Source: Bacillota bacterium
GTDB taxonomy: Bacteria; Bacillota; Clostridia; Clostridiales; Caloramatoraceae
Reading direction: 5' to 3'
NCBI GenBank assembly: GCA_023415335.1
Contig: JAEZLD010000117.1
Coordinates: 1 to 33,333, forward strand
Length of the DNA: 33,333 nt
The translations under genes and the position numbers were made by a program. This document shows positions 1-7,918 of this stretch, in pieces. Each line of letters opens with the position of its first letter. Positions within the stretch are counted from its first letter, which is position 1. Below the pieces are notes generated by a model, which saw only the letters and a program-made list of their open reading frames with translations, searched no databases and was not told the origin of the DNA.

Positions 1-575
1 GGAATAAAGTTACCATAATATCCAAAGGAACTTACCGCTTTAGGCTTAAGTCCACCCATAGCCATAGAGCCTATAGACCGGCCTGCTGTAAAAAGTATAA
101 GGGTTGCCACCATTGGCTGAATATTGAATCTGGAAACAAGAATGCCATTAAATACTCCACAAGCAATACCAGCAAGGCATCCAAGCAGGAATGCAGCAAT
201 GACCGGAGCGTGGAGCATTGTTGGCTGGGTCTCGTCCCCACAAAGTACCCTCATAACCACCCCGCCCACAATTGCAACCGTAGCCCCCACGCTTATATCC
301 TGGCCTCTGGAGGATGCTGTAACAAGGGTCATTCCTATTGCAAGTATGACCAGTTCAGTTGCATTGTTCATTATATTAACTATGTTCCCCACCAGAACAG
401 GATTTCCAGTACTATCTGTACCCATGCTAATTCTAAGAAAGCCCGGTTTGATGAACACATTGACTAATAAAAGTAATACCAGGAATGCTATGGGAATAAA
501 TAATTTATGCCTGGTCAATGCTTTAAAAATAGGTACCTGACTGCGGGTATCATGTTTTTTATTGTTTCCTCTCAT
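1..575 (-). CDS. Sugar ABC transporter permease (RbsC/YtfT-like), 3' end outside window
   Basis: This frame is open from an ATG at 575 to the window edge (191 codons), so the C-terminus is missing. The protein starts MRGNNKKHDTRSQ and has a first membrane helix at about residues 25-41. Further hydrophobic helices follow, with the stretches VNIMNNATELVILAIGMT and SRGQDISVGA that typify permeases of the ribose/galactose/galactofuranose ABC family (CUT2). It would form the membrane channel for the ATPase and binding protein encoded just upstream. The start lies inside the end of the ATPase gene (17-base overlap), with GGGGAG about 9 bases before the ATG, so the two are translationally coupled. 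The family assignment is firm; the substrate is inferred from the YtfQ-like binding proteins. Confidence 0.9.
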   Translation of the reverse strand, partial: MRGNNKKHDTRSQVPIFKALTRHKLFIPIAFLVLLLLVNVFIKPGFLRISMGTDSTGNPVLVGNIVNIMNNATELVILAIGMTLVTASSRGQDISVGATVAIVGGVVMRVLCGDETQPTMLHAPVIAAFLLGCLAGIACGVFNGILVSRFNIQPMVATLILFTAGRSIGSMAMGGLKPKAVSSFGYYGNFI

Positions 576-2085
576 CCTGACCCACTCCCCCCGCTATAGT
601 ATGCATTACATTATTCTGCGTCATTTCATCACCCTTTAGCTCCCCAACCACGTATAGGTCACGCATGACAATCAGTCTGGAGCAAGTACGTAGCATTTCC
701 TCAAGCTCTGAGGAAATAAAGGTAATACTCATACCCTCAGAAGCAAGCTTTAGAACCAGCTTCTGAATCTCAACCTTCGTTCCAATATCAATTCCCCGTG
801 TAGGCTCGTCAAGAATGAGATAATCAGGGTGGGTCAGCAGCCAACGTGCAAGAATCACCTTCTGCTGGTTTCCTCCTGACAAGGAGCTGACAGGAGTATC
901 CGCCGAAGCTGTTTTTATATCCAAAAGCTTTATATACTCGTCGGCAAAGGCCTGAGCCTGAGCCTTAGTAAATGGTCTGAAGAAGCCCTTCATAACCTGC
1001 AGTGCAAGGATTATATTCTCCCTGACTGACAGGTCCCCAATAATTCCGTCCCGCTTCCTATCCTCGGAAAGGTATCCCACTCCCCTTTTCATAGCTTTTA
1101 TAGGGGATGTAATGCTGACGTTTTCACCTTTGATTTTCACTCTGCCCTTCACAACCTTATCCGCTCCAAATATTGCACGTACACACTCACTGCGCCCAGA
1201 GCCAAGCATTCCAGAGAAACCAGTTACCTCACCCTTGTATGCAGAAAAATTGAAGGGCTTTACTCCTGAAATACTGGAAAGACCCTCAACTTCTATAATA
1301 GCATCCTTGGTTTCATGGTCACCATCCTGTTCCTGGCTTCGTATCTCAGCCAGGTCTCCAAGCTCCTTGCCCATCATTTTAGCAACAAGCTTCACCTTGG
1401 GCAGTTCCTTAATCTGGTATTCTCCTATAAGCTCACCATTACGCAAAACTGTAATTTTGTCACACAGCTCATATACCTGGTCAAGGAAATGGGTTACAAA
1501 TATAATACCTACCCCCCTGCTCTTAAGCTCACTCATGAGCGCAAATAGCTTGGCAACCTCCTGTGTATCCAAGGATGAGGTAGGCTCGTCAAGTATCAGC
1601 ACCTTACATTCCATGTCAACAGCACGGGCAATGGCTACCATCTGCTGAACCGCAATGGAGCAGTTGGATAACTGCTGGGTAGGGTTTGCCGGAATCCCAA
1701 GTCCTTTTAATATCTTTTCTGCCCTTCTGCTCATTTCCTTCCAATTTACAATTATATCGCTGGTTCTGCCTATAAACAGATTCTCTGCAACGGTCAGGTT
1801 CGGACACAGTGTTATTTCCTGATACACTGTGCTTATACCAAGCCTTTGAGCCTCCTGGGGAGACTTAATATGAACCGGGCTGCTGATTCCTTTTATATAG
1901 ATTTCTCCGGCATCCTTGTAGTATACGCCGGTTAAAACCTTAATTAATGTTGACTTTCCGGCACCATTTTCCCCCATGAGAGCATGTATTTCCCCTTCAT
2001 GCAAAGTGAAATCCACATTCTGCAAGGCACGTACACCAGGAAAGCTTTTATAAATCCCCCTCATTGTAAGTACTATATCCTGCAT
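559..2085 (-). CDS. Sugar ABC transporter ATP-binding protein (two ABC domains, YtfR/RbsA/MglA type)
   Basis: A 508-residue protein with two ATPase domains in tandem, the usual length for CUT2 sugar ATPases. Domain 1 has Walker A GENGAGKST (38-46), a degenerate signature LSNCSIAVQQ (139-148) and Walker B VLILDEPT (162-169). Domain 2 has a degenerate Walker A, GMLGSGRSE (292-300), an intact signature LSGGNQQKV (402-410) and Walker B YLILDEPT (422-429). This split of intact and degenerate motifs between the halves is normal for the family. It powers uptake through the permease it overlaps. The Shine-Dalgarno before the ATG at 2085 is weak (a G-run about 15 bases upstream); a later Met (residue 8) is possible but would trim the first strand. 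The 234-base gap upstream holds a hairpin that may lower expression relative to the binding protein. Confidence 0.95.
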   Translation of the reverse strand: MQDIVLTMRGIYKSFPGVRALQNVDFTLHEGEIHALMGENGAGKSTLIKVLTGVYYKDAGEIYIKGISSPVHIKSPQEAQRLGISTVYQEITLCPNLTVAENLFIGRTSDIIVNWKEMSRRAEKILKGLGIPANPTQQLSNCSIAVQQMVAIARAVDMECKVLILDEPTSSLDTQEVAKLFALMSELKSRGVGIIFVTHFLDQVYELCDKITVLRNGELIGEYQIKELPKVKLVAKMMGKELGDLAEIRSQEQDGDHETKDAIIEVEGLSSISGVKPFNFSAYKGEVTGFSGMLGSGRSECVRAIFGADKVVKGRVKIKGENVSITSPIKAMKRGVGYLSEDRKRDGIIGDLSVRENIILALQVMKGFFRPFTKAQAQAFADEYIKLLDIKTASADTPVSSLSGGNQQKVILARWLLTHPDYLILDEPTRGIDIGTKVEIQKLVLKLASEGMSITFISSELEEMLRTCSRLIVMRDLYVVGELKGDEMTQNNVMHTIAGGVGQDERKQ

Positions 2086-2154
2086 AATATTAATAATAAA
2101 ACCCCCGTTCAGGTACCATATTGAGATATTGTCTCATCATTCCTGCTATTAGAT

Positions 2155-2216
2155 AAATGCGCGGTGCTTGAAGCTGCGAAATAAATCCACACACTCATAC
2201 TCGGCGCCGCGCATTT
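2155..2216 (-). promoter_or_regulatory. Intergenic hairpin between binding-protein and ATPase genes
   Basis: Arms AAATGCGCGGTGC (2155-2167) and GCGCCGCGCATTT (2204-2216) pair over 13 positions with one mismatch, around a 36-base loop. It is GC-rich in an otherwise AT-rich gap and no T-run follows, so it looks more like an RNA-stabilising or processing hairpin than a terminator. Such hairpins often sit behind highly expressed binding-protein genes; that role is inferred here. Confidence 0.5.
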
Positions 2217-2319
2217 CAAACAATATCTTTCCCTGTTTTACTGCTCAAATTTATAAGGTTTCCAACAGATTAAATCACCTTAATAAAAGCTGCTGACTTA
2301 AAATAGCTTTTATCAGTAA

Positions 2320-3294
2320 TTAATAAGCACGAGCATTAATTACATCTTTTGTAATAGTAGTGCAGTCAAACACCGTCTCATCAACATAAGCATTCTTGTC
2401 AACCTTTTCTCCTGCCTCAAGCTTGTTGATAAGCTTAACAATACGAGGACCATGAAGAGGATTACATTCTACGTCAAGGTTGAACTTTCCTTCAAGAACC
2501 TTATTCAGTGCCCACTTGTTTGCATCAAAAGCAATAACCTTTACCTTTCCATCCTTGCCGTATGTAATACCGGCAGTATCCATAGCGGCACAGGCACCAC
2601 GGGCCATATTGTCGTTCTCTGCATATACGACATTGAAATCTGTTCCTGCAGCTATAAGGTCAGCAACTGCCTGCTTTGCAAGATTTTCGTCCCAGCCCTT
2701 CATGTTCTGGTTAAATACTATCTTCCATCCGTTTGCCTTTGCTCCATCTTCAATGGCCTTGGAGCGTCCCAACTGAGCAGAAGAGCCTGTATCTCCACCC
2801 AGTACAACAATTTTGCAGTCATTGATCGCCTGTTTCTTTATCCAGTCAACTGCCTTATTACCTTCTGCTAGGAAATCTGAGCATACCATAGCAGTGTAAA
2901 GATCCTCTGGAAGGTCAAGCTTACGGTCAGCCATTATAAATGGTATTCCGGCTTCCTTTGCTGCCTTTGCCACGTCCTCCCAGCCTGCTGCCTGAAGTCC
3001 TAAAACCACAAGATAATCAACATCTTCCTGGATAAGCTGCTGTGCCTGTGATATCTGAGTTGCATGACTCCCCTCACCGTAAACCATCTTAAGCTCAAAG
3101 CCGGCTTTCTCAAAGGCATCCTGGAATGATTTTGTGTTTGCCGTACGCCAGTCAGACTCATTTGCGTTTGTCTGTACAACACCCACAATAATTTTTCCGT
3201 CTTTCTTTCCTGATTTCTTGTCATCTTTGCTGCCACATGCTGCAAGCGAGAACACAAGTGTTAATGCCAGAACTAAAGAAAACAGCTTTTTCAT
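2320..3294 (-). CDS. Sugar ABC transporter substrate-binding lipoprotein (YtfQ-like)
   Basis: A secreted, lipid-anchored sugar-binding protein of the periplasmic-binding-protein type I fold. The N-terminus is a lipoprotein signal: a KK pair, a hydrophobic core and lipobox LAAC with Cys20. The mature part begins with a charged linker, then IIVGVVQT and ESDWRTANTKS, typical of YtfQ-like galactose/galactofuranose binders. I chose the ATG at 3294 (324 residues) over the ATG at 3309 because the GGGGGAAAGG Shine-Dalgarno lies between the two and can only serve the second. It should deliver sugar to the downstream ATPase and permease. Compared with its paralogue at 3488-4546 it lacks the KQENQIK segment seen in E. 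coli YtfQ, so its ligand may differ. A perfect palindrome lies 22 bases upstream of the start. Confidence 0.92.
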   Translation of the reverse strand: MKKLFSLVLALTLVFSLAACGSKDDKKSGKKDGKIIVGVVQTNANESDWRTANTKSFQDAFEKAGFELKMVYGEGSHATQISQAQQLIQEDVDYLVVLGLQAAGWEDVAKAAKEAGIPFIMADRKLDLPEDLYTAMVCSDFLAEGNKAVDWIKKQAINDCKIVVLGGDTGSSAQLGRSKAIEDGAKANGWKIVFNQNMKGWDENLAKQAVADLIAAGTDFNVVYAENDNMARGACAAMDTAGITYGKDGKVKVIAFDANKWALNKVLEGKFNLDVECNPLHGPRIVKLINKLEAGEKVDKNAYVDETVFDCTTITKDVINARAY

Positions 3295-3316
3295 AGACCT
3301 TTCCCCCATTCTTATT

Positions 3317-3334
3317 AACTCAATATATTGAGTT
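3317..3334. promoter_or_regulatory. 18-bp perfect palindrome upstream of binding-protein gene
   Basis: AACTCAATATATTGAGTT reads the same on both strands. It lies 22 bases before the chosen start of the lipoprotein gene, in the 193-base AT-rich gap that separates the sensory genes from the transport genes. I see no good -35 element near it, which would fit a promoter needing an activator. It could be an operator or an mRNA leader hairpin; the response regulator encoded upstream is one candidate to act here, though AraC-type proteins usually bind direct rather than inverted repeats. Confidence 0.45.
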
Positions 3335-3487
3335 TACTTTTATCTAAGCACAAGTATATTCTATTTATATATATATAAATACGGAAATCATTCTTATATT
3401 TGTTATATTTTTTACTATGTTTCTCTTTTGGGGTTAAGATTTCTATGAATAATGTTTGTTATTTTACTTTCCTATGTATATAAAACA

Positions 3488-4546
3488 CTAGTAGCTTCGT
3501 CCAATGCGGTCACTACTTGCATTTTTTGCTTCAAACACCTTTTCATCCACATAGGATACTTTATCAACCTTTTCTTCACGTTCTAATCTTTTTATTATCT
3601 CTGCTATGAGCGGGCCTTGCAAAGGATTACATTCAATATCAACATTAATAAGTCCCCGTTCCATCTTGTCAAATGCATCTGAAACCGCATCAAAGGAAAT
3701 GATGGTTATATCTCCATTTACTCCACAGGTTAATCCTGCCTCGTGTATTGCCTCTATTGCACCAAAGGTCATATCATCATTCTGTGAAACAAGTACATCA
3801 ATATCATTAAATTGCTGCAGATAGTTTGCCATTACCTCCTTGCCCTTTGCTTTTGTAAATTCTCCACTTTCATGTGTAAGTATATGCCAATTATTATGGT
3901 TCCCTGCTACTTCCTCAAAGCCTTTAGAACGTCCAAGCTGGGCTGTGGAGTTTAAGGTTCCTTCTAGAACAACTATATTAACATCCTTTTCATCGTCTAC
4001 TCTGTTTTTCTTTAAAGCATTATCCTTATTTCCCTGCTCCTCCAGATATTTCTCCAGCCATAGCCCCGCCTTCTTACCTTCAACATACTTATCGGTGCCT
4101 ACACATGCCACATAAAGGTTCTCATCCTCCGTATCTATCATACGATCCACAATAATAACCGGAATACCTGCCTCCCGGGCTTCCTCCAATACCGTGTCCC
4201 ATCCGGTTTCAGTTACTGGAGCTATTACAATATAATCTACCTCCTGAAAAATAAAGCTTCGTATATCCTTAATCTGGTTTTCTTGCTTTTGCCTTCCATT
4301 ACTAAAAATCAGTGAAAACCCTTCATCCTCTGTGAGTGCATTTTGTATGGATTTAGTATTAGCCGTGCGCCAGTCAGATTCCGAACCAAGCTGAGAAAAT
4401 CCAACAACGATTAAATCAGAGTCTATATCCTGGTTATTATCATTTTTACTATATTGTAATAATTTTATAGGCCTTAAGGTGAAGCTCACAAGAGCAATGG
4501 GAATAGCCAGAAAAACCACTAGTATAATTATGAGCTTTTTATTCAT
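3488..4546 (-). CDS. Membrane-anchored sugar-binding protein, probable sensor partner of the histidine kinase (YtfQ-like)
   Basis: A 352-residue YtfQ-type binding protein whose N-terminus is an uncleaved-looking hydrophobic anchor (about residues 4-24) with no lipobox Cys. The binding domain carries VVGFSQLGSESDWRTANTKS, GRQKQENQIKDIRSF and APVTETGW, closely matching my memory of E. coli YtfQ, a galactofuranose-binding protein. The gene starts 8 bases after the histidine kinase gene. In known clostridial systems such as XylFII-LytS, a binding protein encoded beside a LytS/YesM kinase is the ligand sensor, not the transport component. I infer the same role here: it probably presents the sugar to the kinase sensor domain on the outer face of the membrane. 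It could instead be a second transport binding protein. Confidence 0.88.
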   Translation of the reverse strand: MNKKLIIILVVFLAIPIALVSFTLRPIKLLQYSKNDNNQDIDSDLIVVGFSQLGSESDWRTANTKSIQNALTEDEGFSLIFSNGRQKQENQIKDIRSFIFQEVDYIVIAPVTETGWDTVLEEAREAGIPVIIVDRMIDTEDENLYVACVGTDKYVEGKKAGLWLEKYLEEQGNKDNALKKNRVDDEKDVNIVVLEGTLNSTAQLGRSKGFEEVAGNHNNWHILTHESGEFTKAKGKEVMANYLQQFNDIDVLVSQNDDMTFGAIEAIHEAGLTCGVNGDITIISFDAVSDAFDKMERGLINVDIECNPLQGPLIAEIIKRLEREEKVDKVSYVDEKVFEAKNASSDRIGRSY

Positions 4547-4554
4547 ATTCCACC

Positions 4555-6027
4555 TCAGTTCTCTGCCAGCCGTACAGGTATATTGACTATTATGGTTGTT
4601 CCCTCTCCTCTTTTACTTTGAATATCCAGACCATATTGGCTTCCATAATTGAGCTTAATCCTTTTGTTTACATTGGCTAGTCCAAAGCCAGTGCTCTGTT
4701 CATTTCCCGGTAATTCAATTGATTTTCTTAGCTCGTTTAACTCCATATCATCCATACCTATTCCATTATCAATAACCTTGAAGAATATATCCTCTCCCAG
4801 GCGTTTTCCCATAACTGTTATCTTTCCCTTCGCCCTTACCCTTTTTATTCCATGGTATAAAGAGTTCTCAACCAGCGGCTGTAGTGTTAGCTTCAATATC
4901 TGATACTTGTACAGCTCCTCTGGGATGACAATTTCATAGTCCAGAATGTCACTGTAGCGGGACTGCTGTATCTGAAGGTAGCTTTTAACATGTACTTCCT
5001 CTTCCTTGATAGATATGAAGTCCCTTCCTTTACTTACAGCAATCCTGAAAAAATCAGATAATGCTACCACAATGTCAATTGCCTCTTTATTCTTGTTTCC
5101 CTCAATGAGCCATATAATTGTATCCAGAGTGTTATATAAAAAATGCGGATTAATCTGCGCCTGCAGAAGCTTTAATTCCATATTCCTTAGGTTTTCCTGC
5201 TCCTGTCTGATGCTGCTGACTTGCTGCTCCAGCCTCATAGCCATGTCGTTAAAGCTGTCAGATAACACAGACAGCTCATCATGGTTATCACAGGAGGTTC
5301 TGGTAGAGAAATCCCCCTTTGCCACCAAGGCTGTCTTCTCACATAGCATACTGATGGGTTTTGTAATGCTGTCAGTTAATAGCAAATTCATCAGAAAAGA
5401 AGCCAGTATAATGGACCCTAGTGCTATGATCATGGTTAGTATTACCTTCTTTACCTGCTCATTGAGGCTTTGTCTTAATGCTTCAAAATTCTGTGTCTCG
5501 TAATAGATATAATGCTGTATCTCCTCCTGAAAAAGCTCTGTCAGAATATATATGTCAGACTCCAGCATCTCGATGTTTTCCTCATAATGGCCTGTATGAC
5601 CAAGATTATCACTTATTTCATTTATTCTATCTTCAAGAGTGTTAAGGTTAAGCAGTATGCGCTTAATCCAGCCGAGACTTTCCCTGCTGGTGGTTATCTC
5701 CCTCAGCCTTGAAAAATTTTTTCTTGCAGATCTTATTAGTTCATAGGGATTCTTTAAATCCTGATTGTCATCGATTGATTCAAAGGTTTCTGCTTCAACC
5801 ACTATCTTATACATGCTCTCGTCCATCTCTTCTTTGAAATTAAGATTGTAATTATTTGCCGTCGTAATCCTGCCTACAATCCTATCGTATGCATTACTGT
5901 AATTATGAAGTGCGGTAATCTGGTATACTGATAGTATAATCATGGGTATGATGATGACACCAGCCACCAGTATAAGCTTTAGCCTCAGTGGGTATTTAAT
6001 TAGTTTTTCATTAGTAACTCTTTTCAT
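4555..6027 (-). CDS. Sensor histidine kinase, YesM/LytS family
   Basis: A 490-residue membrane kinase. Visible parts are TM1 (about 16-36), an extracellular helical sensor region (about 37-194), TM2 (195-218), HAMP (219-271), and a His_kinase domain with phospho-acceptor His295 in QINPHFLYNT. The ATPase domain has Asn388 in LVENSLYHG, DNGIGMD (420-426) and GFGLANVNKR. All catalytic motifs are intact. I start it at the ATG at 6027: GGTGGGG sits just before it and the ATG overlaps the regulator stop codon as ATGA. An upstream ATG at 6069 would add 14 residues deep inside the regulator gene. It should phosphorylate the response regulator encoded before it, with input probably from the anchored binding protein encoded after it. 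Confidence 0.95.
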   Translation of the reverse strand: MKRVTNEKLIKYPLRLKLILVAGVIIIPMIILSVYQITALHNYSNAYDRIVGRITTANNYNLNFKEEMDESMYKIVVEAETFESIDDNQDLKNPYELIRSARKNFSRLREITTSRESLGWIKRILLNLNTLEDRINEISDNLGHTGHYEENIEMLESDIYILTELFQEEIQHYIYYETQNFEALRQSLNEQVKKVILTMIIALGSIILASFLMNLLLTDSITKPISMLCEKTALVAKGDFSTRTSCDNHDELSVLSDSFNDMAMRLEQQVSSIRQEQENLRNMELKLLQAQINPHFLYNTLDTIIWLIEGNKNKEAIDIVVALSDFFRIAVSKGRDFISIKEEEVHVKSYLQIQQSRYSDILDYEIVIPEELYKYQILKLTLQPLVENSLYHGIKRVRAKGKITVMGKRLGEDIFFKVIDNGIGMDDMELNELRKSIELPGNEQSTGFGLANVNKRIKLNYGSQYGLDIQSKRGEGTTIIVNIPVRLAEN

Positions 6028-7646
6028 TCCCCACCTATCCCCTGCAGCCTGTATTCCGACGGCGTGCAATTCTGAGTCTTTTTAAAAATATAGCTGAAAT
6101 AATGGGAATCCAGATAGCCTACGGAAAATCCTATCTCTGTTATTCTCCTGCTGGAGCATCTTAAGAGCTCCTTTGCTTTTTCCATACGAACATCAGTAAG
6201 ATATTCGATAAATGTCATCCCCGTCTCCTGATTGAAAAGTGAGCTGAAATAATTAGGGCTTATATTAACCTTTGATGCTACCTTGTCCAAAGTTAAGTCG
6301 CTCATATCATAATTAAGATGAATATATTCCTTGGCATTTTCTATAAGAGCAGAATATCTTCTTTGGCTGCTCGTATTTCTCAGTTCAATTGCCTTCTTTA
6401 GTAGGGATTTATAAAATTTGCGGCAGCCTGGAAGACTGGCAGGCTGCTCGTTAATATCCTTCATATTCCTAAGGCTATCGTCTATCTTTTCCTTTGAGTA
6501 TTTAAGATTCCTCAGGAATCTCGTAACAGCAGAATATCCATCCATTATTATATACTGGCAATAGAGGGCTGATATCATAGTGTTAGAGTCCAGCCCGTCA
6601 AAATATCTGCTTACAAATACATCAACGTCCTGAATAGTACCCCTCCTTAGAAATTCCTCCAAAAGTATTGGGTCAAGCTTCTCAAGATCTAACTCACTTA
6701 CATTAACCCATTTTTCTACCTGATCTCTTATATTACTCACATCTCTATAGGATAAGAACTGGTCCCCACGTTCAAAATAACGCATGGAAAAAGCCTTGTT
6801 GGCATCTAGAAAGGACTGCTGCAAATCACGTACACGATGAACCACTCTGCCAATTCCTCCGAAAAAATGTGCCTTTCCATCACTAATATGTATTAGCAGC
6901 CTACATAGCTCCTGAACTAAATCTTCTATATGTCCCTCATTTTCACCTAAAAGAATGAACGCCCAGCCATCCATCCCCCTTTCGAAAACCTTTATGCTGC
7001 TATATTTGCTTAACTCCTCCTGCATTCTGGCTTCGCATTGAACTATCTCACCGGAATACTGATAAATATCTTCCTGGGCTTTAAACTGAAACAGCATAAC
7101 GCAAAAGACACTTGCTACCATATTAATACCAAGCTCCTGTTCCTGTTCTATAATATTTGGAAGAGTCATTTTCCCGCTGACCAAAGCATTGAAGAAATCC
7201 TTCCTCTTCTCACCCTGCTTTTGGTAAACCAACAGCTGATACTGCTCAAGCATGTGTTTATCGTCATGCTCTCTTTTAATTACTGAAGCTGCATTTTTAA
7301 CTGCCGACAAAAGCTTGTTGGGTGTGACTGGTTTTAAGAGATACTCGGTAACACCTATATCTATTGCCTGCTGAGCATAGCCAAAATCACTATAGCCGCT
7401 TATAATTATTATTTTAAGCTGAGGCAGCTCCTTCTTGAGCAGCTTGCTTAGCTCCAGACCATCCATAAAAGGCATCTTAATATCGGTTATGAGAATATCA
7501 GGCTGCTCTCTTAAGATTATAGGATAGGCTAATTCACCGTCGCTTTCATCCCCAGCGATTATAAATCCTTCCTCTTCCCATTTTATATTGTTTTTAATGC
7601 CTTCCCTTAATACTATTTCATCCTCCACTAAAAAAACCTTATACAT
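6024..7646 (-). CDS. Response regulator with AraC-type DNA-binding domain (YesN-like)
   Basis: A 540-residue regulator and first gene of the sugar-sensing operon. The N-terminal receiver domain shows the acidic pair Glu8-Asp9, phospho-acceptor Asp55 in LITDIKMPFMDG, Ser83 and Lys105 in LLKPV. A long middle region without a clear motif is typical of YesN proteins. The C-terminal 100 residues form an AraC double helix-turn-helix, with VASKVNISPNYFSSLF, TFIEYLTDVRMEKA and IGFSVGYLDSHYFS. A G7 Shine-Dalgarno precedes the ATG, and a strong sigma-A-like promoter lies about 100 bases upstream. It is expected to activate the downstream binding protein-ATPase-permease genes when the linked kinase senses sugar; that target is inferred from operon position. 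Confidence 0.95.
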   Translation of the reverse strand: MYKVFLVEDEIVLREGIKNNIKWEEEGFIIAGDESDGELAYPIILREQPDILITDIKMPFMDGLELSKLLKKELPQLKIIIISGYSDFGYAQQAIDIGVTEYLLKPVTPNKLLSAVKNAASVIKREHDDKHMLEQYQLLVYQKQGEKRKDFFNALVSGKMTLPNIIEQEQELGINMVASVFCVMLFQFKAQEDIYQYSGEIVQCEARMQEELSKYSSIKVFERGMDGWAFILLGENEGHIEDLVQELCRLLIHISDGKAHFFGGIGRVVHRVRDLQQSFLDANKAFSMRYFERGDQFLSYRDVSNIRDQVEKWVNVSELDLEKLDPILLEEFLRRGTIQDVDVFVSRYFDGLDSNTMISALYCQYIIMDGYSAVTRFLRNLKYSKEKIDDSLRNMKDINEQPASLPGCRKFYKSLLKKAIELRNTSSQRRYSALIENAKEYIHLNYDMSDLTLDKVASKVNISPNYFSSLFNQETGMTFIEYLTDVRMEKAKELLRCSSRRITEIGFSVGYLDSHYFSYIFKKTQNCTPSEYRLQGIGGE

Positions 7647-7748
7647 ATTCCCCCCCGGATACCACTAATTTAATACTAGTTAAATCATTGTGCGTTGGAA
7701 CAATAAGGCTGTTTCAGAAAGCAACAAGTTAACTTCATTTGTAATTTG

Positions 7749-7777
7749 ATTATACCACATATTATCTTTACTGTAAA
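7749..7777 (-). promoter_or_regulatory. Sigma-A-type promoter for the regulator-kinase-transporter operon
   Basis: On the minus strand TTTACA (7777-7772) and TATAAT (7754-7749) are spaced by 17 bases, and TGG before the -10 gives an extended -10. The leader to the ATG at 7646 is about 100 bases. A 10-bp palindrome AAGTTAACTT (7726-7735) lies in that leader and may be an operator. Confidence 0.75.
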
Positions 7778-7799
7778 TTTCTTCCATACTAAAACGATT

Positions 7800-7828
7800 T
7801 ATGGTGGGACTAATTGATTCCCACCATA
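7800..7828 (-). terminator. Hairpin after the alcohol dehydrogenase gene, probable terminator
   Basis: Perfect 10-bp arms TATGGTGGGA (7800-7809) and TCCCACCATA (7819-7828) with a 9-base loop. On the minus strand it is followed by AAATCGTTTTAG, a modest T-rich tail. It separates the dehydrogenase gene from the promoter of the regulator operon. Confidence 0.6.
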
Positions 7829-7918
7829 ATACTATAGCTTAGGGGCAGTTTCTTGCTTTACAACGCTATACATCCTGCCTATGGTACTTAATTCACGGTC
7901 TCGGGATTGCACCATAAA

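Noticed and set aside
124..540. Plus-strand 138-codon frame at the left edge
   Set aside because: The minus strand here encodes the ABC permease in continuity with the ATPase operon; the plus-strand frame is its shadow.
559..2085. Degenerate signature and Walker motifs in the two ABC ATPase halves as possible signs of decay
   Set aside because: Asymmetric motif loss between the halves is normal in RbsA/MglA/YtfR-type ATPases.
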